DNA of 22,548 nt from a virus: positions 1 to 22,548 of the IMG/VR virus record IMGVR_UViG_3300018030_000012. One strand, given 5' to 3'. The position numbers and the translations under genes were made by a program. A model generated the notes under the pieces. That model saw only the letters and a program-made list of their open reading frames with translations. It had not been told where the DNA came from and ran no database searches. Shown one piece after another: positions 5,345 through 12,537 of this stretch (positions are counted from its first letter, which is position 1; every line of letters starts with the position of its first letter).

Positions 5345-5869
5345 ATGACACAACAAGGATTAGCAGGCAATCTCGGCGGCACAATCCAGTTTTGGAGTTT
5401 CCAGTTCACCTATCTGGACCTCCAGACTACGAGCACCAGCTCCGGCGTGGCGTACACGTTCAATCTCTACAACACGCTGAGCGGGCCGCCGTATAACACG
5501 AGCACTGCGATGACGTTCCCGCAGGGCAGTTTTCTGCTCTACATGCGGGTCAAGCACTCGACATCGTTCACCGGCGGTTCGCTCACTGGGATGACGGTCA
5601 GTGTAGGGAAGTCGGGCGGGACAACCAACTTCTTCACTCAGCCGTTCAATGTGTTCCAGGCGGTGGCCGACACGACCATCCAGGAGACGTTCGCACAGCC
5701 GATGGGTCAGTTGTCGGCGGTCACCCCCCAGGTGACCTTTACGCCAACAGGTGACACCTTGGCTCACTGCACGGCTGGCGTGTTGAATATCGACGTCGCC
5801 ATGTTCCGTGTGACGACTCCGTCACAGTACGTTGCCAACAACATCGTGCTCAATTCGAGCGTGCTCTAA
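5345..5869 (+). CDS. Beta-rich virion protein (174 aa), possible capsid decoration or head protein
   Basis: ATG 5345 abuts the stop of a 13-codon frame (5303-5344) that itself carries GAGGATC, so the start may be reached by coupling. The product is rich in Thr, Ser, Gly, Phe and Val, with alternating hydrophobic strands ('IQFWSFQFTYLDL', 'GSFLLYMRVKH', 'VLNIDVAMFRV') and few charged residues. This is typical of small beta-sandwich virion proteins. It lies directly after the capsid gene, where decoration or head-stabilising proteins are often found. I do not recognise a named family, and the role is inferred from build and position. Confidence 0.6.
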   Translation: MTQQGLAGNLGGTIQFWSFQFTYLDLQTTSTSSGVAYTFNLYNTLSGPPYNTSTAMTFPQGSFLLYMRVKHSTSFTGGSLTGMTVSVGKSGGTTNFFTQPFNVFQAVADTTIQETFAQPMGQLSAVTPQVTFTPTGDTLAHCTAGVLNIDVAMFRVTTPSQYVANNIVLNSSVL

Positions 5870-5878
5870 GGAGGATTC

Positions 5879-6427
5879 ATGCCGTCTTTCATTGCGACTC
5901 CGGCTTATCTTCCCAGCGAACAGCAGATGTTCTACGCCAATACGCTGCCTACGGCTTCGTCGGACGTGACCGGGATGAACCTCAAACTCGGGGACCTGAT
6001 CTGGATCACGTCCGCCTCCGCTGGCCAGCCGCTTATTTACAAGTTGGTGAGCGCTCCCAGCACGACCTACCCTGGCGGGGCTTGGCAGAAGATAGCTGCG
6101 TGGGTGTCCAAGCCTACCTCGGTTTCGGCGGCGTACACCGTCAACGGAGCCACCGACGATTATGTCGTCATGACTGGAACCAGCGCGTTTGCAGTAACGC
6201 TGTGCGATGCCACGGTTTTCGTCGGCAAGTCCATCACGATCGCTAGAGTGGGTGCTGGCAACGGAACTGTGGTCTGCCAGTCGGGGCAGAATCTCGGGAA
6301 CGCCCACACCACGATCACCTTCCACTCGGACGAATCGGCAGTCACGCTGCTGTCGGACGGAACGCAGTGGCAAGTGGAAGATGCCAGCACCAGTACTAGC
6401 TCAAGCCCGGCCCCGACGAGCAGTTAA
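5879..6427 (+). CDS. Beta-helix-like virion protein (182 aa)
   Basis: A strong AGGAGGA site precedes ATG 5879. Residues about 1-75 include 'LKLGDLIWITSASAGQPLIYKLVSAP'. Residues about 78-170 follow a pattern common in phage fibre and head-fibre domains: 'AAYTVNGATDDYVVMTG', 'AVTLCDATVFVGKSITIARV', 'GTVVCQSGQNL', 'ESAVTLLSDGTQWQVED'. In that pattern a zero-value strand is followed by 'G..ITI..v', a 'tI.....l' turn and a final 'vtl.SDGT.W.v' strand. The C-terminal Ser/Thr/Pro tail looks disordered. It is probably a surface-exposed virion protein; the receptor-binding possibility is inference. Confidence 0.6.
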   Translation: MPSFIATPAYLPSEQQMFYANTLPTASSDVTGMNLKLGDLIWITSASAGQPLIYKLVSAPSTTYPGGAWQKIAAWVSKPTSVSAAYTVNGATDDYVVMTGTSAFAVTLCDATVFVGKSITIARVGAGNGTVVCQSGQNLGNAHTTITFHSDESAVTLLSDGTQWQVEDASTSTSSSPAPTSS

Positions 6428-6446
6428 TGGAGGTCAAGAGAGGATT

Positions 6447-6905
6447 ATGATTACCAACGTTTATCAAAGCGGATCGCAGTTCAACCCGGCTGGAGCATAC
6501 AACCCAGTCACTCCGTCGCAGGTCTCGTACACAATCGCATGGCAGGGGCAATTGACGGGAAGCTCCCCGGCTGGATCGTCCTACCAGACCTCAATCACCA
6601 ATCACATCTTTACCGCCGATGCGCCGTGTCAAGTGGTGGCGGTGACGGAGCGCCACAGCGTTCTGGGTTCGACCGCCGGTATGCTGGTTCACGCGGTTGG
6701 CTCAACGCCACTCGGGTCTTCGGCGAACGTGTTGGCTTCCACCATATCTCACTTCTCGGCGGTGGACGTTTATCAGCAGGGCACGCTGTTCAACTCGACC
6801 GTATTGACTGTATTGGCGGTCGGTGACGGCCTCGGCTGGCGCTGGTCAATTCCCGGTGCGTTGCCTCCGGTAGGCGGCGTCACGGTCACGCTTGAATACA
6901 TCTAA
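6447..6905 (+). CDS. Beta-rich virion protein (152 aa)
   Basis: The chosen ATG at 6447 follows AGAGGA; the frame is open further upstream, but that part overlaps the previous gene and looks like its shadow. The product begins MITNVYQSGSQFNPAGAYNP and contains two strand-rich segments, about 'HIFTADAPCQVVAVTERHSVLG' and 'NSTVLTVLAVGDGLGWRWSIPG', ending 'GGVTVTLEYI'. Proteins of this shape, ending in a short 'v.vtl.y' strand, are common after capsid genes in environmental phages. They are thought to be head or baseplate accessories. It is the last gene before a strong terminator. Confidence 0.6.
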   Translation: MITNVYQSGSQFNPAGAYNPVTPSQVSYTIAWQGQLTGSSPAGSSYQTSITNHIFTADAPCQVVAVTERHSVLGSTAGMLVHAVGSTPLGSSANVLASTISHFSAVDVYQQGTLFNSTVLTVLAVGDGLGWRWSIPGALPPVGGVTVTLEYI

Positions 6906-6927
6906 CAGGCTCTCACGGCAGAGGGAA

Positions 6928-6976
6928 AGCGCCGCGTCTGTCGGGTCAATGATCCGATGGGCGCGGCGTTATTTTT
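6928..6976 (+). terminator. Strong intrinsic terminator closing the head-gene operon
   Basis: AGCGCCGCG (6928-6936) pairs with CGCGGCGTT (6962-6970) over 9 bp, with an inner TCGG/CCGA stem (6941-6944/6954-6957), followed by TTATTTTT (6969-6976). It starts 23 bases after the stop of the 6447 gene. Confidence 0.85.
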
Positions 6977-6984
6977 GGTATTGC

Positions 6985-7034
6985 TTGACCGTGATTGTGC
7001 AAGGCAATACCATTAAATTAGTCCAACGTTGGAC
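6985..7034 (+). promoter_or_regulatory. Promoter of the fibre operon with palindrome at the start site
   Basis: TTGACC (6985-6990), a 17-nt spacer and TACCAT (7008-7013) form a sigma70-like promoter with expected +1 near 7020. The perfect palindrome GTCCAACGTTGGAC (7021-7034) begins right at that point, a position from which a bound protein would block initiation or early elongation. The leader then carries AGGAAGG (7041-7047) before ATG 7052. Confidence 0.6.
7021..7034. repeat. Palindromic motif copy 2 (GTCCAACGTTGGAC)
   Basis: A perfect 14-bp inverted repeat in the leader of the fibre operon. It differs from copy 1 by a symmetrical pair of changes (C to A and G to T at the inner position), so dyad symmetry is kept. 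Confidence 0.6.
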
Positions 7035-7051
7035 GGCTTAGGAAGGGCAGT

Positions 7052-7408
7052 ATGGGTTATTGTCCGGCACCTCGCGTCAACCCCCTCAACGGGATTTCGA
7101 TAACGCAAGGGCCTATTTCTACGACAGCCAGCGCCCCGAGTCAAACCACGGTTGGACTTGGGGCCGCGACAGTCCTACCAGCCAACCCAGCCCGACTGAG
7201 TTTCATGCTCCAGAACTTAGGGACAACCGTGATCTACATCGGGCTAGGGGCAAATCCTACATCGAGCGCATTTCATATATCACTCCCTGCTGGCGGAACC
7301 GTTGGAGACGGTAGTAGCCGAATCTACCAGGATGCGTGCTGGAAGGGATCGATTGCTGCGGTCAGTAGTGCCATCGGTGGCCTTCTCTCGGTAACGGAGT
7401 TTACGTAA
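7052..7408 (+). CDS. Small beta-rich virion-type protein (118 aa)
   Basis: ATG 7052 has a good SD (AGGAAGG). After a Thr/Ser/Ala-rich N terminus the core reads 'VLPANPARLSFMLQNLGTTV', 'YIGLGANPTS', 'ISLPAGGTVGDGS', 'WKGSIAAVSSAIGGLLSVTEF'. This follows a recurring phage pattern of 'anp.R..l.lqN.gt..vylGlg..pts....l.aGg......y.G.i.ais......l.vtE.', a short beta-sandwich often found beside tail and fibre genes. First gene of the operon behind the 6985 promoter. The exact role is unknown. Confidence 0.65.
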   Translation: MGYCPAPRVNPLNGISITQGPISTTASAPSQTTVGLGAATVLPANPARLSFMLQNLGTTVIYIGLGANPTSSAFHISLPAGGTVGDGSSRIYQDACWKGSIAAVSSAIGGLLSVTEFT

Positions 7409-7540
7409 ATGTGGCAGGTAGATGTCATTATGGCTTGCGCGATCTTGATTGCGTTAGAGCCGATTGGCCGGTGGACTCGGGCGATACGTAATTACGCCGA
7501 CCGCCGCCGTATCCACAAGAGGCATCTAGATAGCCTATGA
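7409..7540 (+). CDS. 43-aa membrane-anchored small protein
   Basis: The frame starts at ATG 7409 directly after the preceding TAA and ends in an ATGA overlap with the next gene. Residues about 4-17 (VDVIMACAILIALE) form one hydrophobic segment, and the rest is strongly basic ('RAIRNYADRRRIHKRH'). It would sit in the inner membrane with a cytoplasmic basic tail. Pinholins and other lysis helpers can be this small, but no endolysin lies nearby, so a lysis role is only one possibility. Translation should be coupled to its neighbours. Confidence 0.5.
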   Translation: MWQVDVIMACAILIALEPIGRWTRAIRNYADRRRIHKRHLDSL

Positions 7541-7851
7541 GAACGCTTATCCTCCTGCTCGCCTCGCTGGTGGCATTCTCCGATGAGAAGCCAGCCCCCG
7601 TGACGGACGCGCAAAAAGTGGAAGTGCTACAACTTACTAGGAAGGCTTACGTAGCCCTCCAGCGTGTCATGACGGACAGGAATCAAATCCTCCAAGCCCA
7701 GATAGACCAAAAGGAAGCCGAAAAAGAACTGAAGGAGCTTAACGAAAAGATTGAGGTTTGGCGAAAACAAGTACGTGAACTCTGCCGCGCCGATGAAAAG
7801 CACTGGGACATTAACGACGACTTCGAATGGATTGAAAGGAAACAGAAATGA
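7537..7851 (+). CDS. Secreted coiled-coil protein (104 aa), paralogue of the 14438 gene
   Basis: The start overlaps the upstream stop (ATGA) and the end overlaps the next start (ATGA), so it is translationally coupled on both sides. A signal peptide (MRTLILLLASLVAFS, cleavage near residue 15) precedes a charged coiled coil (about 30-85, 'QIDQKEAEKELKELNEKIEVWRKQ') with one Cys after it. The segment 'PVTDAQKVEVLQL' parallels 'KIPDAEKVKLQDA' in the gene at 14438, which has the same layout. It is probably exported to the periplasm. The build recalls spanin-type proteins (signal or anchor plus periplasmic coiled coil), but similar small proteins also occur in Acidobacteriota genomes, so the function is open. 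Confidence 0.62.
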   Translation: MRTLILLLASLVAFSDEKPAPVTDAQKVEVLQLTRKAYVALQRVMTDRNQILQAQIDQKEAEKELKELNEKIEVWRKQVRELCRADEKHWDINDDFEWIERKQK

Positions 7852-8462
7852 GAAAATTATTCGCGGCACTCACTCTCTGTGCCGGTGTCTCCTTGGCGCA
7901 GCAACCCGTAACTGGATCTGGGACGGCGGGCACTGCTGCGCCTGGAGTAATCACCGTGCAAGGCATCTCCAGTATGATTCCCGTGAGCGTCAATTTATCA
8001 CAAGAAGGAGGCTCTTCAATTACAGCCACTCCTACCGCTTATGGGTCGGCCCCGTCAGGTAATGTCATCGGGGTGAATGCCTACGTGACGAATGCCCTGT
8101 CGGTTTCACCGACTACTCCCAGCACCTCGGCCACGTATGCTTTCACTATGTATCACCATACCTACACGGGAACGGCCTTAAACATTAAGGGCAGTGCCGG
8201 GAACCTCTACGGATTTTCCGCAAGCAACTATGGCACCGTGACGTGTTTCCTTCAGTTTTATAACAACTCTGGCGTGCCGAGCATTGGAACGGGAGTAGTG
8301 GATTCCTATATGGTACAGGCTGGACTTGGGCTTACCATTGCGCCTGGACAGCTTGCGCTGGAGAATTTTACTAGCGGCATTGGCTTTGCGGCGGCTACTG
8401 CGGATGCTGGGTCAACCACAACTGGTTGCACTACAATGTCTTTGACGGCGTACTACCAGTAA
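7848..8462 (+). CDS. Exported beta-rich fibre-associated protein (204 aa)
   Basis: ATG 7848 overlaps the previous stop. A signal peptide MRKLFAALTLCAGVSLA is followed by QQPVTGSGT. The body is Ser/Thr/Gly-rich. Its second half carries a common phage virion pattern: 'LYGFSASNYGTVTCFLQFYNNSG' then 'GLTIAPGQLALENFTSGIGFAAATADAGSTTT' and a last strand 'MSLTAYY', as in small beta-sandwich proteins of the kind '..i.v.N.......l.lyd.......p..tipi.pG......g..f..G...a.t'. Such domains sit on the virion surface. The signal peptide on a virion-type domain is unusual. No enzyme motif is visible. Confidence 0.6.
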   Translation: MRKLFAALTLCAGVSLAQQPVTGSGTAGTAAPGVITVQGISSMIPVSVNLSQEGGSSITATPTAYGSAPSGNVIGVNAYVTNALSVSPTTPSTSATYAFTMYHHTYTGTALNIKGSAGNLYGFSASNYGTVTCFLQFYNNSGVPSIGTGVVDSYMVQAGLGLTIAPGQLALENFTSGIGFAAATADAGSTTTGCTTMSLTAYYQ

Positions 8463-8463
8463 T

Positions 8464-11400
8464 ATGAGGAAGTTCCTGCCTATCCTCGTATTGTGCTTGC
8501 CAGCGTTGGCGCAACAGCCAATCTCGACGGTCGGCGTGCCATACAATGAACTATTCACGCTGGCACCTAGCGGCACAATCTATGGATCTGCGGGGACCGC
8601 AAGTGCGGTCACCTACACCATCTTTGGCACCACTGTGAGCACGTCGGCCCCATACATAACAACTCCCGGCGTGTTAGCCCAAGGCCAACTGCCGACATCT
8701 ACCGGGAGCGCTCTTTATACGGGCACATCCACCGTGAACACCTATATAACTTCAATCGAGTTGGTAAATGCGAGTGGTTCTTCAGTGTCATCTGTCACGC
8801 TCTACGTAAATGGCACAACCGCCGCATACGAGATTCTAGCGCCAATGACGATGGCTGCGAACACCTCGGCGATTATGAGCACGGCAGCGGGCTGGCAATT
8901 TCATGATGTGAACGGGGATCTATTAACGACCTCGGCAATAAACGGGACCGTCACTAGTGTAAGCTTTACGGGCGGATTGATCTCGGTTGGTTCAGCAACG
9001 ACCACTCCTGCGTTGACTGTAGCAGGCAACAACGGAGGTATCCCTTATTTCAGCAGTGCATCTTCCTGGGCTAGTTCAGCGGCATTAACTCAATACGGGG
9101 TGTTATTTGGTGGTGGTGCTGGGTCATCTCCCACAGCTAGTGCACAGGGGGCATCTAACATGCCGCTAATAGGCCAAGGCGCGGCGAATCCGGTCTTTTC
9201 TTCGATCGCGTATCCAACTGCAATGACCGCAGGGGGACTCGTTTATGGGTCGAGCGCTACAGCACTCGCCAACTTAGCCACTACGGCCTATGGGGTTCTT
9301 GGGGCTGGAGCGACGAACCCTACTTGGATTGCTACCAGCGGAACCAGCGGAGTTCCTTTAGTCTCTGGCGGGTCTTCAACGACCCCTTCTTTTGGTACGG
9401 CTCTTGTCGCTGGTGGAGGTACGGGAGCGACATCCCTGACGGCCTATGCGCCTCTGTTCGGAGGCACGACTTCGACTGGGGCAGTGCAATCAGGCACGGC
9501 GGGCACGGCTAACCAGATGTTGGCGAGTGGCGGATCTTCAGCGGTTGGTTCATATAAAAGCTGGGCTGACTTGGATTCAACAGAGTACGCTGCGGGTGGC
9601 GGGACCGCTCAGGCGCAAACCGTGACGTTGGCTCCGCCAGCTACATTAATGGTCGCTGGATTAACGGTGATGTGGAAGGCTACGGCAGCTAATACCGCCG
9701 CCGCTCCCACCTTAACGGTCAACGGCCTTAGCTCTCCGACGATTACCAAGTGCGGGCAGAGCGCTTTGGTTGCCAACGATATATTGACAACCGCTGTCGC
9801 CATTGCCACTTATGATGGAACTTACTGGGAACTATTAAACCCGCAGACTGGGATTTGTGGCACTGGATCAAGCTTGACATCGGTTGGTACGATTAGCTCT
9901 GGAGTATGGAATGGGACAGCGCTTACGGCTTCCTACGTTCCAGCCATCGCATCACTCACGAATTACCCCTTAACGACGACCGGGGACTTATTTGTTGGTG
10001 GTTCGTCGGGAGCGGCGGCAAGGCTTGCAGCAGGAGCGCTAAATATGCCGTTGGTCGGCCAAGGGGCATCTGCAACTCCGGCGTACTCTACGGTTTCTCA
10101 CCCAAGCTCCTGTACGCAGGGCGGCATTCTTTACGGATCGACCTCGACAGCTATATCTTGCGGAAGTCTCCTCACGCAATACGGGGTGGTGCTTGCCGGA
10201 GCTTCTGGGTCATCCCCGGTGTCCACGGCACAGGGGGCATCTAATATGCCTCTCATTGGACAGGGAGCGGCGAATCCAATCTTCTCAACCATTGCCTACC
10301 CAACGTCAATGACCGCAGGATATCTTGTATATGGATCATCCCCAACAGCACTTGCCGGGTTAGCAACGACCGCGTATAGTGCGTTGATGTCTGGTGCAAC
10401 AAATCCAACATGGGTAACTCCCACAGGTAATGGACAATGTTTGATGTCTGGTGCAACTAGCTATGGGACTACTACCCCATCTTTCCAGACCTGTCCATCG
10501 GGAGGTAGTCCAGGCTGGAGTTCTATTGGAAATCCAACTGGCAATCTATCGCTTACAATGGCGGCCGACACTACCACTCTTACCTACAATTCTACGACTG
10601 GATCTGCTATAGATTTATTTGAGTTGACGGATACGGCCAGTAACACAGGTACTGGTAATATCTTTCGAGTTAGTACGGCGTCTGGATCAGCGGCACACCC
10701 CGTCCGGTTCGACAGCAACGGTAACGGGGTACAAATGAGTTCCGCTGGTGCGTTGGCAGTGATTGGTACTGGAGCGATTGCGGCTACTACGGTTACTGGA
10801 TTGTCTATCGCAAGTGGCGGCGGTATAACAGAGACAGGAGCCTATACCGCTACGTTTGCGTTGGGTGGTACAGCAACCTTTACCATGCCAACGACTTCTC
10901 AAACTATTCCTGGTATCGGGCAAGCAAATACCTGGAGTACCGCACAGACTTTCTCCCCTACGTCTAACCAGTTGATATTTGGTGCTGGTTCTAATCTGAC
11001 CACTTTGTCGTTCCCCACTAGTTCTGGAGCAGTGACTGTTACTGCTCCTAACGTTACAAGTACTCTTGCCACGCTGGGAGCTAATACGTTTACTGCTGCT
11101 CAGACTATTACGGCTGCTACAAACCAGTTAGTGTTGGGCACGACTAACACTACTACGCTAAACTTTGCCGCTCCTGCTAGCAGTATTACTGTAATAGGTC
11201 CAATCGTTGCTAGTGGATTGGTGTATGCTACTAGCCAACCTAGTGCTGGAATAGCGACCTTTGCCGGTTCGACTTACGCGGTTGGTAGTGAAGCGAATGT
11301 GACCATCGCTCAGGGTGGCACGAACGCCACCTCCGCTGCGGCGGGAACTGTTCCCAACGCTTCCAGCACCTCCGCATCCTCCTGGACGGCGGCTGTAACT

Positions 11401-12537
11401 CTGGGCGTGGACAACAGCGTGGGCGGCACTCTCCAACTGGCTAACCCCAGTGCCGCCTTCCACACAATCCTAGCTAGCGCGGCAACAGCCAACTACACTT
11501 TCACCCTGCCGCCCACCGGGGGCACAAATGGGTACTCCCTCACCACCAATGGATCAGGCACAACCTCATGGTCGAACATTCTCACTAACCCGATGAACAC
11601 CCTCGGAGATTTGATTTATGAGAACTCTACTCCAGCGCCCACCCGTCTGGCGGGCAACACCACCAGTACTAAAAACTTCCTAGTCCAGACGGGCAACGGG
11701 ACGGTCAGTGCAGCGCCAGTATGGGGAACCATTGCCTCCGGTGATCTACCTGCAATCACGCTCGATAAGTCAACATCTGGCTTGGCCAACCCCACCGCCG
11801 ACGCTACCTTCACGTATCCTATTACTTCCAGTTCTGGGTTGACACTAGCAGGAACAGCTCCAGCCAGCGCAGGCGGCAACGGTACGACAGCCACAACCCT
11901 CTTCAATATCAGTGGCGTGGCGGGCGGTGCTACCTCGTCAACTGGGACCAACACTGGAGGCGTTGGTAGTTCTCCGGCCATCGCAGGCGGTACAGGAGGT
12001 GCAGCGACCGGCTCGGGCACCACCTCCACAGTGGGAGGTGCTGGTGGGACAATCACTATCACCTCGGGCACTGGCGGGGCAGGCGGGGCGGGTAATGATT
12101 CTGGTGGCGCGGGAGGGAATATCGCGTTGGTCACTGGAGCGGGCGGTGCCAAGAGTGGCTCGGGAACGGCAGGAGTATCTGGAGCCGCTACCCTCGCCCT
12201 TGCAGGTGGTACTGCGTACAACATTCCCCAAACTATTGCCACGGGTACGACTGCATCATCCTCGACTGGATCATTGAATAGTCTAGGGGCGATTACTAGC
12301 ACAAGTTGTGCTACTTTGACCATCTCGGCATCTGGAGTGGCCTCAACTGATGTTATCTCGTTCACCCCGAATGCGGCGTGGGGAGCGGTCACCGGATTCA
12401 CTCCAGCTACTACGGGTGGCTTAGCAATCACTGCTTATCCAACGACAAACAACGTGAACTTCCAAGTCTGCAACTGGTCCACTGGATCTTTAACCGTGGC
12501 AAGCGGGGCTGAGGTAAACTGGAGGGTGGAGCGATGA
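8464..12537 (+). CDS. Giant repetitive tail fibre-like protein (1357 aa) with signal peptide
   Basis: ATG 8464 begins 1 base after the preceding stop. A signal-like N terminus (MRKFLPILVLCLPALA, then QQPIS) precedes a very Gly/Ser/Thr/Ala-rich chain. Repeats of the type 'GG.vYGSSATALANL', 'GATNPTW' and 'AQGASNMPLIGQGAANP' fill residues about 200-660. Two 80-residue units (209-288 and 571-650) are roughly 62/80 identical. Later come 'IAQGGTNATSAAAG' with 'NPMNTLGDLIYENSTPAPTRLAGN' (about 945-1075), both typical of phage side-fibre proteins. A Gly-rich stretch (about 1150-1240) and a strand-rich C-terminal domain end it. It is likely trimeric and host-contacting. No collagen repeat, peptidase or chaperone signature is seen. 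The next gene starts inside its stop (ATGA). Tail fibre function is from pattern. Confidence 0.75.
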   Translation: MRKFLPILVLCLPALAQQPISTVGVPYNELFTLAPSGTIYGSAGTASAVTYTIFGTTVSTSAPYITTPGVLAQGQLPTSTGSALYTGTSTVNTYITSIELVNASGSSVSSVTLYVNGTTAAYEILAPMTMAANTSAIMSTAAGWQFHDVNGDLLTTSAINGTVTSVSFTGGLISVGSATTTPALTVAGNNGGIPYFSSASSWASSAALTQYGVLFGGGAGSSPTASAQGASNMPLIGQGAANPVFSSIAYPTAMTAGGLVYGSSATALANLATTAYGVLGAGATNPTWIATSGTSGVPLVSGGSSTTPSFGTALVAGGGTGATSLTAYAPLFGGTTSTGAVQSGTAGTANQMLASGGSSAVGSYKSWADLDSTEYAAGGGTAQAQTVTLAPPATLMVAGLTVMWKATAANTAAAPTLTVNGLSSPTITKCGQSALVANDILTTAVAIATYDGTYWELLNPQTGICGTGSSLTSVGTISSGVWNGTALTASYVPAIASLTNYPLTTTGDLFVGGSSGAAARLAAGALNMPLVGQGASATPAYSTVSHPSSCTQGGILYGSTSTAISCGSLLTQYGVVLAGASGSSPVSTAQGASNMPLIGQGAANPIFSTIAYPTSMTAGYLVYGSSPTALAGLATTAYSALMSGATNPTWVTPTGNGQCLMSGATSYGTTTPSFQTCPSGGSPGWSSIGNPTGNLSLTMAADTTTLTYNSTTGSAIDLFELTDTASNTGTGNIFRVSTASGSAAHPVRFDSNGNGVQMSSAGALAVIGTGAIAATTVTGLSIASGGGITETGAYTATFALGGTATFTMPTTSQTIPGIGQANTWSTAQTFSPTSNQLIFGAGSNLTTLSFPTSSGAVTVTAPNVTSTLATLGANTFTAAQTITAATNQLVLGTTNTTTLNFAAPASSITVIGPIVASGLVYATSQPSAGIATFAGSTYAVGSEANVTIAQGGTNATSAAAGTVPNASSTSASSWTAAVTLGVDNSVGGTLQLANPSAAFHTILASAATANYTFTLPPTGGTNGYSLTTNGSGTTSWSNILTNPMNTLGDLIYENSTPAPTRLAGNTTSTKNFLVQTGNGTVSAAPVWGTIASGDLPAITLDKSTSGLANPTADATFTYPITSSSGLTLAGTAPASAGGNGTTATTLFNISGVAGGATSSTGTNTGGVGSSPAIAGGTGGAATGSGTTSTVGGAGGTITITSGTGGAGGAGNDSGGAGGNIALVTGAGGAKSGSGTAGVSGAATLALAGGTAYNIPQTIATGTTASSSTGSLNSLGAITSTSCATLTISASGVASTDVISFTPNAAWGAVTGFTPATTGGLAITAYPTTNNVNFQVCNWSTGSLTVASGAEVNWRVER
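9088..9327 (+). repeat. 80-residue fibre repeat, unit 1
   Basis: This unit encodes TQYGVLFGGG... to ...GATNPTW. It matches the segment 10174-10413 at about 62 of 80 residues by eye, with equal length and no gaps. The DNA has diverged more than the protein, mostly at third positions, so the duplication is old and selected. Confidence 0.75.
10174..10413 (+). repeat. 80-residue fibre repeat, unit 2
   Basis: Second copy of the unit at 9088-9327, shifted by 1086 bases. The best-conserved stretch is AQGASNMPLIGQGAANP; the most variable positions are the first ten residues. Confidence 0.75.

Noticed and set aside
7409-7851. Holin/spanin lysis pair
   Set aside because: A small membrane protein followed by a signal-peptide coiled-coil protein fits loosely, but there is no endolysin, no lipobox and a paralogue far away, so I did not name it a lysis cassette.
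11616-12431. Leftward 271-aa open frame rich in Pro, Ala and Val
   Set aside because: It is the complement of the Gly/Ala/Thr-rich part of the giant fibre gene; low-complexity sequence opens the other strand by chance.
8464-12537. Diversity-generating retroelement target in the fibre gene
   Set aside because: Repeats are present, but no reverse transcriptase or template repeat with adenine-specific changes is in the window.
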